DNA of 13,344 nucleotides, from NCBI GenBank assembly GCA_016200125.1, contig JACQFK010000205.1, forward strand, positions 1 to 13,344, written 5' to 3'. Made by a program: the position numbers and the translations under genes. The first letter of the stretch is position 1; the number at the start of each line of letters is the position of its first letter. The notes under the pieces are model-generated. The model searched no databases. It was not told the origin of the DNA and worked only from the letters and a program-made list of their open reading frames with translations. This document shows, in pieces, positions 1-6,647 of this stretch. This DNA is from Planctomycetota bacterium (GTDB lineage Bacteria > Planctomycetota > MHYJ01 > JACPRB01).

Positions 1-2
1 AG

Positions 3-149
3 CGCGGCCAGGCGCACTTCGCGCTGAAGGACTTCCGGCTGGCCATCAAGGATTTCCGCCGCTGCCTCGAGCTGGATCCCACGCGCGACAAGAAGGTGCA
101 GGCCCTCATCGAGGAGGCGCAGAAGCATCACGACACGCGGAAGATGTAG
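3..149 (+). CDS. TPR-repeat protein, 3' end only
   Basis: Partial gene: the start lies left of the window and the TAG stop is at 147-149. The visible 48 residues contain most of one tetratricopeptide repeat (ALKDFRLAIKDFRRCLELDP) followed by a short charged helical tail ending HHDTRKM. Alternating small and aromatic positions ending in LELDP are characteristic of a TPR helix pair. TPRs mediate protein-protein contacts, and no more specific role can be read from this fragment. Its last 44 bp overlap the 3' end of the convergent symporter gene, so there is no room for a separate terminator between them. Confidence 0.7.
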   Translation, partial: RGQAHFALKDFRLAIKDFRRCLELDPTRDKKVQALIEEAQKHHDTRKM

Positions 150-1581
150 CCCGCGTCCGGAAAAGCGCGCCCAGCCCGAAGGTCGTCGCGAATCCGATCA
201 CCGTGAACCAGGGCCACGCGATCAGCTCCCGGGAAACCCCGAACTTCACCGCGATCACGACGCCGACGCTCGCCAGCATCGCCAGGACGTTTCCGCCGTC
301 GGAGCCGCGGGAGGTCGTGACGCGCCCGAGCACGAAGACGCCCAGCAGCGCGCCGTAGGCGTAGGTCATCACCTCCAGCCCCGTGTCCAGGAGCGACTTG
401 CTGACCTTCTGGAATCCGATCGCGACGACGATGAGCAGGGCGCCCATGACCGCGGTCATGATCCGGGAATGCCGGAGGTCCCGCGCCGGGTCGTCGGGTC
501 CGGGTCGCAGGCGCTTCAGGCCGTCGACGACGGCGACGAGGGCGAGGGCGCCGATCGCGGACGACGTCGTCGACATGGCGGCGGCGAACACGGCGGCGAT
601 CACGAGGCCCCGGATTCCCGCGGGAAGCTGGTGGACGATGAAGTGGGGGAAGACCTGGTCCTGGCGCGCGGGAAGGCCGGCCTGGAGGTCCGGGTGGTGC
701 CGGTAGAAGGCGTAGAGGCAGGTCCCGATGTAGAGGAAGAGGAGGACCATCGGGATGCTGATCAGTCCGGAGAACACGACGGACCTTGACCCCTGCCGGC
801 TGCCCTTGCAGGTGAGCATGCGCTGGACGAGATCCTGGTCCGTGCCGTGGGTGGCGAAGGTGAGGATCGGGCCGCAGACGAGCGCGGTCAGCAGGGTGTA
901 GGTCTTTCCCAGGCTCATCGAGGCGTCGATGATCCGGAGCTTGGCGCCGCCCTCGACCGCGCGCGAAAATCCGTCGCTGCCGATGTCGCCGAGGATCAGC
1001 GCAAGGGCGAGGACGGCTCCGCCGATGAAGAGGAAGAACTGGAGGACGTCGGTCCAGATGATCGACTTGATGCCCCCGTAGACGGAATAGGCGGCCGTCA
1101 CCCCGGTGAACGCGACGACGCACCAGGTGAAGCTCCAGTCGGTGACGGCCTGGACGATGATGGCGGCGACGGTCAGCCGCACGCCGCTGGCGAGGATGCG
1201 GGTGACGAGGAAGAGGAGGCTGGCGACGCCGCGGGTGGAGGGGCCGAAGCGCAGGCCGAGGTACTCGTAGACCGAGGTGACGCCGGCGACGTAGAAGGCC
1301 GGGATGAAGAGGAAGGCGACCAGGAGCCTCCCGGCCAGGTTCCCGACGACGAATTGGAAGTAGGTATGGTTTCCGGAGAAGGCCTGGCCGGGCACGCCGC
1401 AGAACGTGAGGGCGCTCGTCTCGCTCGCGAGGATGGAGAGGCAGACGGCCCAGGTGGGCATCGCGCCGCCGCCCTTGAAGAACTCCCCCGCGTTCGTCTG
1501 TCCCCGGCCCGTCCACCAGCCGACGAGCGCGCAGAGCGCGAAGTAGGCGGCCAGCACGCCGTAGTCGAGGGCCCCGAACAC
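106..1581 (-). CDS. Sodium:solute symporter (SSS/SLC5 family)
   Basis: A 491-residue, strongly hydrophobic protein with about 13 predicted membrane helices, a normal length for the family. Visible SSS hallmarks are the early FFKGGGAMPTWAVCLS helix region (35-50), the GGIKSIIWTDVLQ motif (169-181), THGTDQDLVQRML (244-256) and the Ser/Thr-rich AAMSTTSSAIGAL helix (334-346). In characterised relatives the last of these supplies Na+-site hydroxyls. By family it imports an organic solute (monocarboxylate, vitamin or similar) across the inner membrane using the Na+ gradient. The VYEYLGLRFG segment resembles the SMVT/SMCT-like subgroup, but the substrate cannot be assigned. The frame stays open to 1884, but the extra 101 residues are low-complexity antisense to the neighbouring gene. 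GTG at 1581 was chosen because helix 1 starts right after it and a promoter lies 7 nt upstream. The 3' end overlaps the convergent TPR gene. Confidence 0.9.
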   Translation of the reverse strand: MFGALDYGVLAAYFALCALVGWWTGRGQTNAGEFFKGGGAMPTWAVCLSILASETSALTFCGVPGQAFSGNHTYFQFVVGNLAGRLLVAFLFIPAFYVAGVTSVYEYLGLRFGPSTRGVASLLFLVTRILASGVRLTVAAIIVQAVTDWSFTWCVVAFTGVTAAYSVYGGIKSIIWTDVLQFFLFIGGAVLALALILGDIGSDGFSRAVEGGAKLRIIDASMSLGKTYTLLTALVCGPILTFATHGTDQDLVQRMLTCKGSRQGSRSVVFSGLISIPMVLLFLYIGTCLYAFYRHHPDLQAGLPARQDQVFPHFIVHQLPAGIRGLVIAAVFAAAMSTTSSAIGALALVAVVDGLKRLRPGPDDPARDLRHSRIMTAVMGALLIVVAIGFQKVSKSLLDTGLEVMTYAYGALLGVFVLGRVTTSRGSDGGNVLAMLASVGVVIAVKFGVSRELIAWPWFTVIGFATTFGLGALFRTRATSSACRDASAPPR

Positions 1582-1588
1582 GGCGCCC

Positions 1589-1617
1589 AGTGTAGCAGCC
1601 GCGCGGACGTTCGTGAA
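1589..1617 (-). promoter_or_regulatory. Promoter of the symporter gene, probably leaderless
   Basis: On the minus strand TTCACG (1617-1612), a 17-nt spacer and TACACT (1594-1589) are followed 7 nt later by the GTG start at 1581. Four of six bases match the sigma70 -35 consensus and four of six the -10. A start point six or seven nt past the -10 would fall on or next to the start codon. There is no Shine-Dalgarno sequence in the 7 nt (GGGCGCC). This is a prediction from consensus only. Confidence 0.5.
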
Positions 1618-1631
1618 TCGCGGCGAAAGCC

Positions 1632-1661
1632 TTGCGTCCCCGGGATGGGCGTCCGTATGAT
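1632..1661 (+). promoter_or_regulatory. Promoter of the zinc-ribbon/hisJ operon, short or no leader
   Basis: TTGCGT (1632-1637), an 18-nt spacer and TATGAT (1656-1661, five of six matches to TATAAT) are followed after 10 nt by ATG 1672. It diverges from the symporter promoter within the same 90-bp intergenic stretch. No Shine-Dalgarno sequence precedes the ATG. Inferred from consensus only. Confidence 0.5.
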
Positions 1662-1671
1662 GAATTCGGCG

Positions 1672-2130
1672 ATGAAATGCTCGAACTGCCCGTCGTCGTC
1701 GGAAGGCTTCGCCGTGATTCCCGGGATCGGCGACGCTGGCGAGGTCCGCTTCTACTGCGACCGCTGCGCGCGGAACCACCGCGTGAAGATGCGCTACTGG
1801 GACGGGCGGGACCTCGACGTCGGCGGCTACCGCGAGAAGCCGGACCTGGGGCCCTCCTTCCACACGCTCATCTTCTCCTTCCACGACGTGTCGCGGATGC
1901 GGCGGGAGGACCTGGAGCCCGTGATGGACTGGGTGGAGGACGAGGAGCTGGCGCTCGCGCTCCAGGGGGCCGACGCGGTCCTGACGGAGAAGGTGTACTC
2001 GGTGCTGCCGCTGCCGCGGGTGCGGCGCGTGCGGCTCTTCCTGGAGAAGGGCGGCGTCAAGGGGACGCCGGCCGCGGCCGATCCGCAGGCCGCGCGTGAA
2101 CTGATCGTCAGCGTGATCAAGAGGTTATAG
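1672..2130 (+). CDS. Zinc-ribbon protein of unknown function
   Basis: 152 residues, predicted soluble. Two CxxC pairs, C3/C6 and C29/C32, are spaced like a treble-clef or zinc-ribbon knuckle near the N terminus. They are followed by an acidic, mostly helical C-terminal half (VEDEELALAL, then VRLFLEKGGVKG). I do not recognise the family. It could be a small nucleic-acid or protein adaptor that uses the Zn ribbon. ATG 1672 was preferred over in-frame ATGs at 1645, 1657 and 1660 because a -10-like TATGAT overlaps the latter two and because the CxxC motif starts immediately after it. The TAG stop shares one base with the GTG of the downstream PHP gene, so the two are probably co-transcribed and translationally coupled, but this does not prove a role in histidine synthesis. 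Confidence 0.75.
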   Translation: MKCSNCPSSSEGFAVIPGIGDAGEVRFYCDRCARNHRVKMRYWDGRDLDVGGYREKPDLGPSFHTLIFSFHDVSRMRREDLEPVMDWVEDEELALALQGADAVLTEKVYSVLPLPRVRRVRLFLEKGGVKGTPAAADPQAARELIVSVIKRL

Positions 2131-2924
2131 TGATCGTCGACTACCACATGCACACCCCGCTCTGCAAGCACGCGGTGGGGGAGCCCGAGGCCTACGCGCG
2201 CCGGGCGGTGGAGCGCGGGATCGAGGAGATCGGCTTCTCGGACCACTGTCCGATGCCCCCGACCTACGATCCGGACTGGCGGATGGACCCGAGCGAGTAT
2301 CCCGCCTACATCGACATGGTGCGGCGCTGCCAGAAGGCCTTCCCGGACCTGTCGATCAAGCTGGGACTGGAGGCGGACTTCCACCCCGGCACCGAGGAGT
2401 ACGTGCGGGGCGTCATCGCCGCCTACCCCTTCGACTACGTGATCGGATCGATCCACTACCTGGGCGACTGGGGCTTCGACAATCCCGACCTGGTCCACCG
2501 CTTCGACGGCAAGGACCTGCACCTGGTCTACAGCCAGTACTACGACCTGGTCGCGAAGCTGGCCGCGACGCGCCTGTTCGACATCGTGGGCCACCCGGAC
2601 GTGATCAAGAAATTCGGCCACCGCCCCGCGGCGGACTACGAGCCCCTCGAGCGGAAGGCTCTGGAGGCCGTCGCGCAGGCGGGCATGGCGCTCGACGTGA
2701 ACACGAGCGGACTCCGGCGACCGGCCAAGGAGATCTACCCGAGCCTCCGGATCCTCAAGGCCGCGAGGTCCATGGGGATCGACATCACCTTCGGTTCGGA
2801 TGCCCATGAGCCGAAGCTGGTCGGCGAGGCCTTCACGGACGCGGTCGCCCAGGCGCGGGCCGCCGGCTACACCCACTTCCGCCGCTACACCCGGCGCCGC
2901 TTCGACCTCCTGCCATTGCCTTAA
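2130..2924 (+). CDS. hisJ: Histidinol-phosphatase, PHP family (HisJ type)
   Basis: A 264-residue PHP-domain phosphohydrolase predicted to convert L-histidinol phosphate to L-histidinol, the penultimate stage of histidine synthesis, in the cytoplasm. All metal-ligand motifs of the family are visible: HxH (H6, H8) in DYHMHTPLCKHA, DH (D38, H39) in GFSDHCP, E81 in GLEADF, H109 in GSIHYL, H155 in GHPDV and DxH (D224, H226) in GSDAHEP. The CKHAVGEPEAYARRA opening and the total length fit stand-alone HisJ/HisK enzymes rather than polymerase-associated PHP domains. The GTG start at 2130 overlaps the previous stop by 1 bp and is preceded by AGAGG (2120-2124). The stop is only 3 bp from the end of the convergent ORF6N gene. 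Related PHP proteins can act on other phosphoesters, so the exact substrate is inferred from family resemblance. Confidence 0.82.
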   Translation: MIVDYHMHTPLCKHAVGEPEAYARRAVERGIEEIGFSDHCPMPPTYDPDWRMDPSEYPAYIDMVRRCQKAFPDLSIKLGLEADFHPGTEEYVRGVIAAYPFDYVIGSIHYLGDWGFDNPDLVHRFDGKDLHLVYSQYYDLVAKLAATRLFDIVGHPDVIKKFGHRPAADYEPLERKALEAVAQAGMALDVNTSGLRRPAKEIYPSLRILKAARSMGIDITFGSDAHEPKLVGEAFTDAVAQARAAGYTHFRRYTRRRFDLLPLP

Positions 2925-2927
2925 CGC

Positions 2928-3428
2928 TCAGCGGCCGGCGTGGAAGCCGATGCGGCGGGTCGGCCGCTCGGGGGGAACCTCCATGAGCCGCCGGATCGCA
3001 TCGAACACCGTCCTGAACTGCCCGTGGAAGCGGGCCTCGAGCGCATCGAGCCGCCGGGACAGCTCGCGGTGGTCCGCCAGCAGCTCGCGCAGGCGGACGA
3101 AGGCGCGGACGACCTGGATGCTCGCCTGCAGGGCCGCCCGGCTCGAGAGGACGCTGGAAAGCATCAGCGCCCCATGTTCGGTGAAGACCCAGGGCTGGGT
3201 CCGCCGCCCGCCCCAACTCGAGGTCGCATTCTGCGACCTCAAGATGCGGATCTCCTTCCACGTCAGTTGAAATCCGAAGTCCGCCGGGAATCTCTTGAGG
3301 TTGCGGCGGACCTGCTGGTTGAGCCGCTTCGTGGTCACTCCGTAGAGCAGGGCGAGGTCGCTGTCGAACATCACTCGATGACTCCGGATGATGAAAATCC
3401 GGCTTTCGATCGCCATTTCGGGGGTCAT
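2928..3428 (-). CDS. ORF6N (KilA-N-type) domain protein
   Basis: 166 residues. The N-terminal ORF6N domain (about 6-95) is clear: IESRIFIIRSHRVMFDSDLA, LYGVTTKRLNQQVRRN, RFPADFGFQLT, LRSQNATSSWGGRR and VFTEHGALMLSSVL. It is followed by a charged helix (about 110-140, VRLRELLADHRELSRRLDALEARF) that looks like a dimerising coiled coil. ORF6N domains occur in phage antirepressor-like and chromosomal proteins and are thought to bind DNA; the function of this class is not established. ATG 3428 has a good Shine-Dalgarno AGGAG (3440-3436) with a 7-nt spacer, unlike most neighbouring first genes. The gene sits alone on the minus strand, 3 bp from hisJ, next to the longest gene-free region, which fits an acquired cassette. 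The segment encoding residues 63-71 is itself a palindrome duplicated upstream. Confidence 0.88.
   Translation of the reverse strand: MTPEMAIESRIFIIRSHRVMFDSDLALLYGVTTKRLNQQVRRNLKRFPADFGFQLTWKEIRILRSQNATSSWGGRRTQPWVFTEHGALMLSSVLSSRAALQASIQVVRAFVRLRELLADHRELSRRLDALEARFHGQFRTVFDAIRRLMEVPPERPTRRIGFHAGR
3217..3243. repeat. Palindrome inside the ORF6N coding sequence
   Basis: Perfect 9-bp arms GAGGTCGCA (3220-3228) and TGCGACCTC (3232-3240) flank a 3-bp centre. They extend outward to 12-bp arms with one mismatch (3217-3243). On the gene strand this DNA encodes L63 to about S71, LRSQNATSS, a motif I recognise as conserved in ORF6N proteins. It aligns without gaps to the upstream palindrome, with 21 of 27 positions identical. 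Confidence 0.9.
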
Positions 3429-3457
3429 GGGGCATCTCCTGGAATGAGGGTTCGGTC

Positions 3458-3488
3458 AACTTGAGGTTGCAGATTGTGACCTCAAGTT
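3458..3488. promoter_or_regulatory. Palindromic operator-like site upstream of the ORF6N gene
   Basis: Perfect 10-bp arms AACTTGAGGT (3458-3467) and ACCTCAAGTT (3479-3488) flank an 11-bp core. The site ends 29 nt before the ATG at 3428, just upstream of the Shine-Dalgarno sequence. Its central 27 bp match the palindrome at 3217-3243 inside the gene. The position suits an autoregulatory operator. No clear -10/-35 pair could be assigned for the gene, so whether it overlaps the promoter is unknown. Confidence 0.7.
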
Positions 3489-3624
3489 CGATCAGGTCCG
3501 TCGAAGCACAGCTTCACGGGAGGGGATAAAGCAAGTCGCTTGCCAGAATTGGACAAAACGGCCGAAGGCACAAGTCCTTGAAGGGCCGTGAGTTCTAGAA
3601 TGTGCCATGTTAGGTCATAGTTGT

Positions 3625-3645
3625 CATGTTACTTTAAGTAACGTG
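3625..3645. promoter_or_regulatory. Palindrome just upstream of the mutL promoter
   Basis: Perfect 7-bp arms GTTACTT (3628-3634) and AAGTAAC (3636-3642) around a single T; with one mismatch the symmetry extends to 3625-3645. A further GTAACGT half-site repeats at 3650-3656, 12 bp from the first copy at 3638-3644, about one helical turn, and borders the -35 box. The arrangement resembles a transcription-factor operator for mutL. The factor is unknown; the adjacent ORF6N protein is only a positional candidate, and the sequence differs from the ORF6N palindrome. Confidence 0.5.
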
Positions 3646-3656
3646 ACGGGTAACGT

Positions 3657-3685
3657 TTGACCGTCCGGAGGGGCTCTGTTAAGGT
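3657..3685 (+). promoter_or_regulatory. mutL promoter, probably leaderless
   Basis: TTGACC (3657-3662, five of six to the -35 consensus), a 17-nt spacer and TAAGGT (3680-3685, with the key T1, A2 and T6) lie 8 nt before ATG 3694. The only G-rich element, GGAGGGG near 3666-3672, is more than 20 nt upstream of the ATG and would not be transcribed from this promoter. Confidence 0.55.
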
Positions 3686-3693
3686 TGGCGGCG

Positions 3694-5379
3694 ATGGCGC
3701 AGATCCGCGAGCTGGCCCCCGACGTGGTGAACAAGATCGCCGCCGGGGAGGTCATCGAGCGGCCCGCCAGCGCGGTGAAGGAGCTCGTCGAGAACGCACT
3801 TGACGCCGGCGCCACCGAGGTCCGGGTCGACATCGAGGAGGGCGGACGGAAGCTCCTGCGCGTCACCGACAACGGCCACGGCATCTCCGCCGAGGAACTT
3901 CCGCTCGCCTTCGCCCCCCACGCCACGAGCAAGCTGGCCACGGCGGACGACCTCTTCCGGGTCTCCACCTTCGGGTTTCGCGGGGAGGCCCTGGCGTCGA
4001 TCGGATCGGTGGCCCGCGTCCGCCTTGTCAGCCGGCCGCCCCGGGGGGAAGGGGCGGAGCTCGTGGTGGAAAACGGCGTGTCCGCCGGGGTCAAGCCGGC
4101 CGCCGCGGCGCCCGGGACCATCGTCGAGGTCCGGAATCTCTTCCAGAACGTGCCCGTCCGGCGCAAGTTCCTCCGCTCCATCGAGATCGAGACGGAGCAC
4201 GTCGTGGAGACGGTCTCCCGCTTCGCCGTCGCGCTGCCCGGCGTCCGCTTCGACCTGTTCTGCGACGGCGAGCGGCGCTACTCGCTGGCGCCCGCCGACC
4301 GTCGCGCGCGCATCGCCGTCTTCTACGGCGAGGAGGTCGCCCGCTCGCTCAAGGAGATCGAGACCGCCGACTTCCACGCCTACGTCGCGCCGGCGCAGCA
4401 CTCGCGGATCAACGCCAAGGGCCTGCACTTCTTCCTGAACGGCCGCTACATCCGCGACCGCGTCCTGCTGCGGGCCCTCAACGAGGCCTACCGGGAGCTC
4501 GTCCCCCACGGCCGCTATCCGGTCGCCTTCGTCTTTCTCACGCTCCCGTCGGACGAGGTGGACGTCAACGTCCATCCCACGAAGATCGATGTGCGCTTCC
4601 GCAGCGTGTGGAAGCTGCACGACCGGTTGGCGTCGGCGATCCGGGCGAAGCTGCTCGAAGGGACGCTGGACCACCGCGTCTCGCCGGAGCGGCTGACGGA
4701 GCCGTCCTCGCTCTCCGGCGTCGCGCTGCCCGGCCTGGCGGCCCGGGAGGTGGTGGACTTCTTCACGCGCGAGCCCGATCTCCGGCTCCCCGAGCTCCCG
4801 GCGCGGCCGCTGGTGACGACCGGCCGGCGCGTCTTCCAGCTCCACAATCGATACCTGGTGGAGGAGGTGGACGACGGGCTGCGGATCCTCGACCAGCACG
4901 CGCTCCACGAGCGGGTGATGCTGGAGGAGTTCCGGAAGCAGTTCTCGACGGCGTCCATTGCGAAGCAGCGGCTCCTGCTGCCGGCCGTCATCACCCTCAC
5001 GAAGGAGCAGCGGGCGAGGCTCGACGACCATCGAGAGCTTCTTGACTCGTTCGGCCTGGAGTGCGAGGATTTCGGCCGCGACGCGGTGGCCGTGCGCGCC
5101 GTCCCGGCCCTCGTGGCGGACCAGGATCCGGTGACGCTGCTCCGGGATTTCCTGGACCTGGCGCGGGAGGCGGAGCCCGAAGTCCCGCTGCTGGAGAGGG
5201 CGCTGGAATTCATGGCCTGCCGGGCCGCGGTCAAGTTCGGGCGGAAGCTCGCGGAGGAGGAGATCGTGCGCCTCCTCCAGGATGCGGCCCAGATGGATTT
5301 CTCGGCCACCTGCGCCCACGGGCGGCCCACCGGGATCAAGCTGACCCTGGAGGATCTGGAAAGGTTCTTTCACCGATGA
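3694..5379 (+). CDS. mutL: DNA mismatch repair endonuclease MutL
   Basis: 561 residues. The N-terminal GHKL ATPase module (1 to about 330) shows IAAGEVIERPASAVKELVEN with E33/N34, DNGHGI (59-64) and STFGFRGEAL (91-100). A linker leads to a C-terminal dimerisation and nuclease domain starting near GRRVFQLHNRYLVEE. It contains DQHALHERVMLE (400-411), an exact DQHA(x)2E(x)4E metal motif, and CAHGRPT (from C540), the zinc-site motif of nicking MutLs. Mismatch recognition by MutS activates this nuclease to nick the daughter strand, which suggests a MutH-independent system. ATG 3694 was chosen over in-frame TTG 3685 because TTG overlaps the promoter and MAQIRELAPDVVNKIAAGEV matches family starts. 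It is the first gene of a plus-strand run, and its stop overlaps the next start (ATGA). Confidence 0.96.
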   Translation: MAQIRELAPDVVNKIAAGEVIERPASAVKELVENALDAGATEVRVDIEEGGRKLLRVTDNGHGISAEELPLAFAPHATSKLATADDLFRVSTFGFRGEALASIGSVARVRLVSRPPRGEGAELVVENGVSAGVKPAAAAPGTIVEVRNLFQNVPVRRKFLRSIEIETEHVVETVSRFAVALPGVRFDLFCDGERRYSLAPADRRARIAVFYGEEVARSLKEIETADFHAYVAPAQHSRINAKGLHFFLNGRYIRDRVLLRALNEAYRELVPHGRYPVAFVFLTLPSDEVDVNVHPTKIDVRFRSVWKLHDRLASAIRAKLLEGTLDHRVSPERLTEPSSLSGVALPGLAAREVVDFFTREPDLRLPELPARPLVTTGRRVFQLHNRYLVEEVDDGLRILDQHALHERVMLEEFRKQFSTASIAKQRLLLPAVITLTKEQRARLDDHRELLDSFGLECEDFGRDAVAVRAVPALVADQDPVTLLRDFLDLAREAEPEVPLLERALEFMACRAAVKFGRKLAEEEIVRLLQDAAQMDFSATCAHGRPTGIKLTLEDLERFFHR

Positions 5380-6647
5380 AGCAGGCCGATTTCGAGGTCT
5401 TCGAGCCCGCCAAGGGCTTCCGGGTCTTCGTCCACCCGACGACGAAGTTCAAGACGATCACGCTCTCGCTCTACGTCCACCAGCCGCTGGGCGAGCTGGC
5501 CACGAAGCTCGCGCTGCTTCCCCAGGTGCTCCGGCGCGGCTGCAGGAGCATGCCCGACATGCGCACCATCGTCATCGTCCTCGAGGACCTCTTCGGGGCG
5601 TCGATGGGGGCGGACATCGCGAAAATCGGCGAGCGGCAGATGCTCGTCTTCCGCTTCGAGGTCGTGAACGACCGCTTCGCGCCCCGGAAGATCCACGCGC
5701 TCGAGAAGTCCCTCGACTTCCTCTGGAAGATCCTCTCGCAGCCGGTCACGGAGAGGGGCGGCCTGCGGGCCGACTACGTCGCCCAGGAGAAGGAGAACCT
5801 GAAGCGCCTCATCGAGGGGATGATCAACGAGCGCATGAGCTACGCCTACGAGCGCTGCATCCAGGAGATGTGCAAGGACGAGGCCTACGCGCGCTACGAG
5901 TACGGCCGCCTCGAGGAGATCGACCCCATTACGCCGAGGGAGCTCCTCAAGCTCCACGAGCGCCTGCTGGTCGAGGCGCCCGTGGACCTCTTCGTCTCGG
6001 GCGACGTCGACCCGAAGCGCGTCGCCGAGGTCGCGAAGAAGATCTTCAAGTTCAAGAAGCGGAAGATCCGGGCGATCCCGCCCACCGAGGTCCGCGCGGG
6101 CAACGGCGAGCTCCGGGAGCGCATCGAGCGTCTCGACGTGGAGCAGGGCAAGATGGTCCTGGGCTGCCGCACGGGGGTGATCTGGGGGAAGCCCGACACC
6201 TTCCCCCTCGTGATGTACAACGGCCTGCTCGGCGCCTTCCCGCACAGCAAGCTCTTCGCCAACGTGCGAGAGAAGGAGGGGCTCGCCTACGCCGTCCATT
6301 CCTCGCTCGACCACACCAAGGGGCTGCTCTTCATCACCGCGGGCATCGACCCGGCGAAGTACGAGAAGTGCGTCGAGGTCATCAAGCAGCAGATGGCGGA
6401 CCTCGCCGCGGGCAAGATCAGCGACGACGAGTGGGAGAAGACGCGGCTCACGATCACGGACAGCGTCCGCTCCCGCGAGGACAATCCCTCCGCGAAGATC
6501 GGCTCCTTCCTCGAGATGAGCCTGAACGGGAAGCCCATGACCGCGGCGCAGGTCATCGAGGGGGTCGGCCGGGTCACGCGCGAGGACGTGGTCCGGGCGG
6601 CGGCGCGGGTCCGGCCCGACACGATCTTCTATCTCACCCGTCCATGA
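5376..6647 (+). CDS. M16-family protein, YfmF-like (EF-P modification-associated type)
   Basis: 423 residues with the two-domain insulinase/M16 fold. The N-terminal half has LLPQVLRRG, DLFGASMGADIAKIGERQ and EKENLKRLIEGMINERMSYAYERCIQEMCKDE. The C-terminal half has VREKEGLAYAVHSS (297-310). These strings closely resemble the YfmF/YmfF group, whose Bacillus relatives are linked to 5-aminopentanol modification of elongation factor P. The HxxEH zinc motif of active M16 peptidases is absent, as expected for that group, so it is likely the non-catalytic partner of a YfmH-type subunit, which is not encoded here. It overlaps mutL by 4 bp and the GNAT gene by 4 bp (ATGA both times), so it is co-transcribed with them. 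Family assignment is firm; a role in EF-P modification in this organism is inference. Confidence 0.82.
   Translation: MKQADFEVFEPAKGFRVFVHPTTKFKTITLSLYVHQPLGELATKLALLPQVLRRGCRSMPDMRTIVIVLEDLFGASMGADIAKIGERQMLVFRFEVVNDRFAPRKIHALEKSLDFLWKILSQPVTERGGLRADYVAQEKENLKRLIEGMINERMSYAYERCIQEMCKDEAYARYEYGRLEEIDPITPRELLKLHERLLVEAPVDLFVSGDVDPKRVAEVAKKIFKFKKRKIRAIPPTEVRAGNGELRERIERLDVEQGKMVLGCRTGVIWGKPDTFPLVMYNGLLGAFPHSKLFANVREKEGLAYAVHSSLDHTKGLLFITAGIDPAKYEKCVEVIKQQMADLAAGKISDDEWEKTRLTITDSVRSREDNPSAKIGSFLEMSLNGKPMTAAQVIEGVGRVTREDVVRAAARVRPDTIFYLTRP

Larger units (their letters stand above)
3429..3693. other. Largest intergenic region, between ORF6N and mutL
   Basis: 265 bp with no credible gene, visibly more A+T-rich than its surroundings in its right half. 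From left to right it holds the ORF6N Shine-Dalgarno sequence, the 31-bp palindrome, two small triloop inverted repeats (GAAGC-ACA-GCTTC at 3503-3515 and GCAAG-TCG-CTTGC at 3531-3543), a second palindrome around 3635 and the mutL promoter. None of the hairpins is followed by a T tract, so I do not call a terminator. Confidence 0.7.

Noticed and set aside
847..1671. Upstream extension of the zinc-ribbon reading frame to 847
   Set aside because: The extension lies antisense to the symporter, reads as acidic low-complexity sequence (EDEEEEA-like), and the promoter and the CxxC motif point to a start at 1672.
1582..1884. N-terminal extension of the symporter to 1884
   Set aside because: The extra 101 residues are non-membrane low-complexity sequence antisense to the zinc-ribbon gene; the first membrane helix and a promoter place the start at 1581.
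3558..3589. Hairpin ACGGCC...GGCCGT as a transcription terminator
   Set aside because: Only 6 bp with a 20-nt loop and no following T tract on either strand.
3679..5373. A 564-codon open frame on the minus strand, exactly opposite mutL
   Set aside because: It mirrors the third-position G/C bias of mutL, its translation is a low-complexity R/E/D/L-rich string without any domain, and mutL motifs are unmistakable on the other strand. Many other long antisense frames in the window have the same cause.
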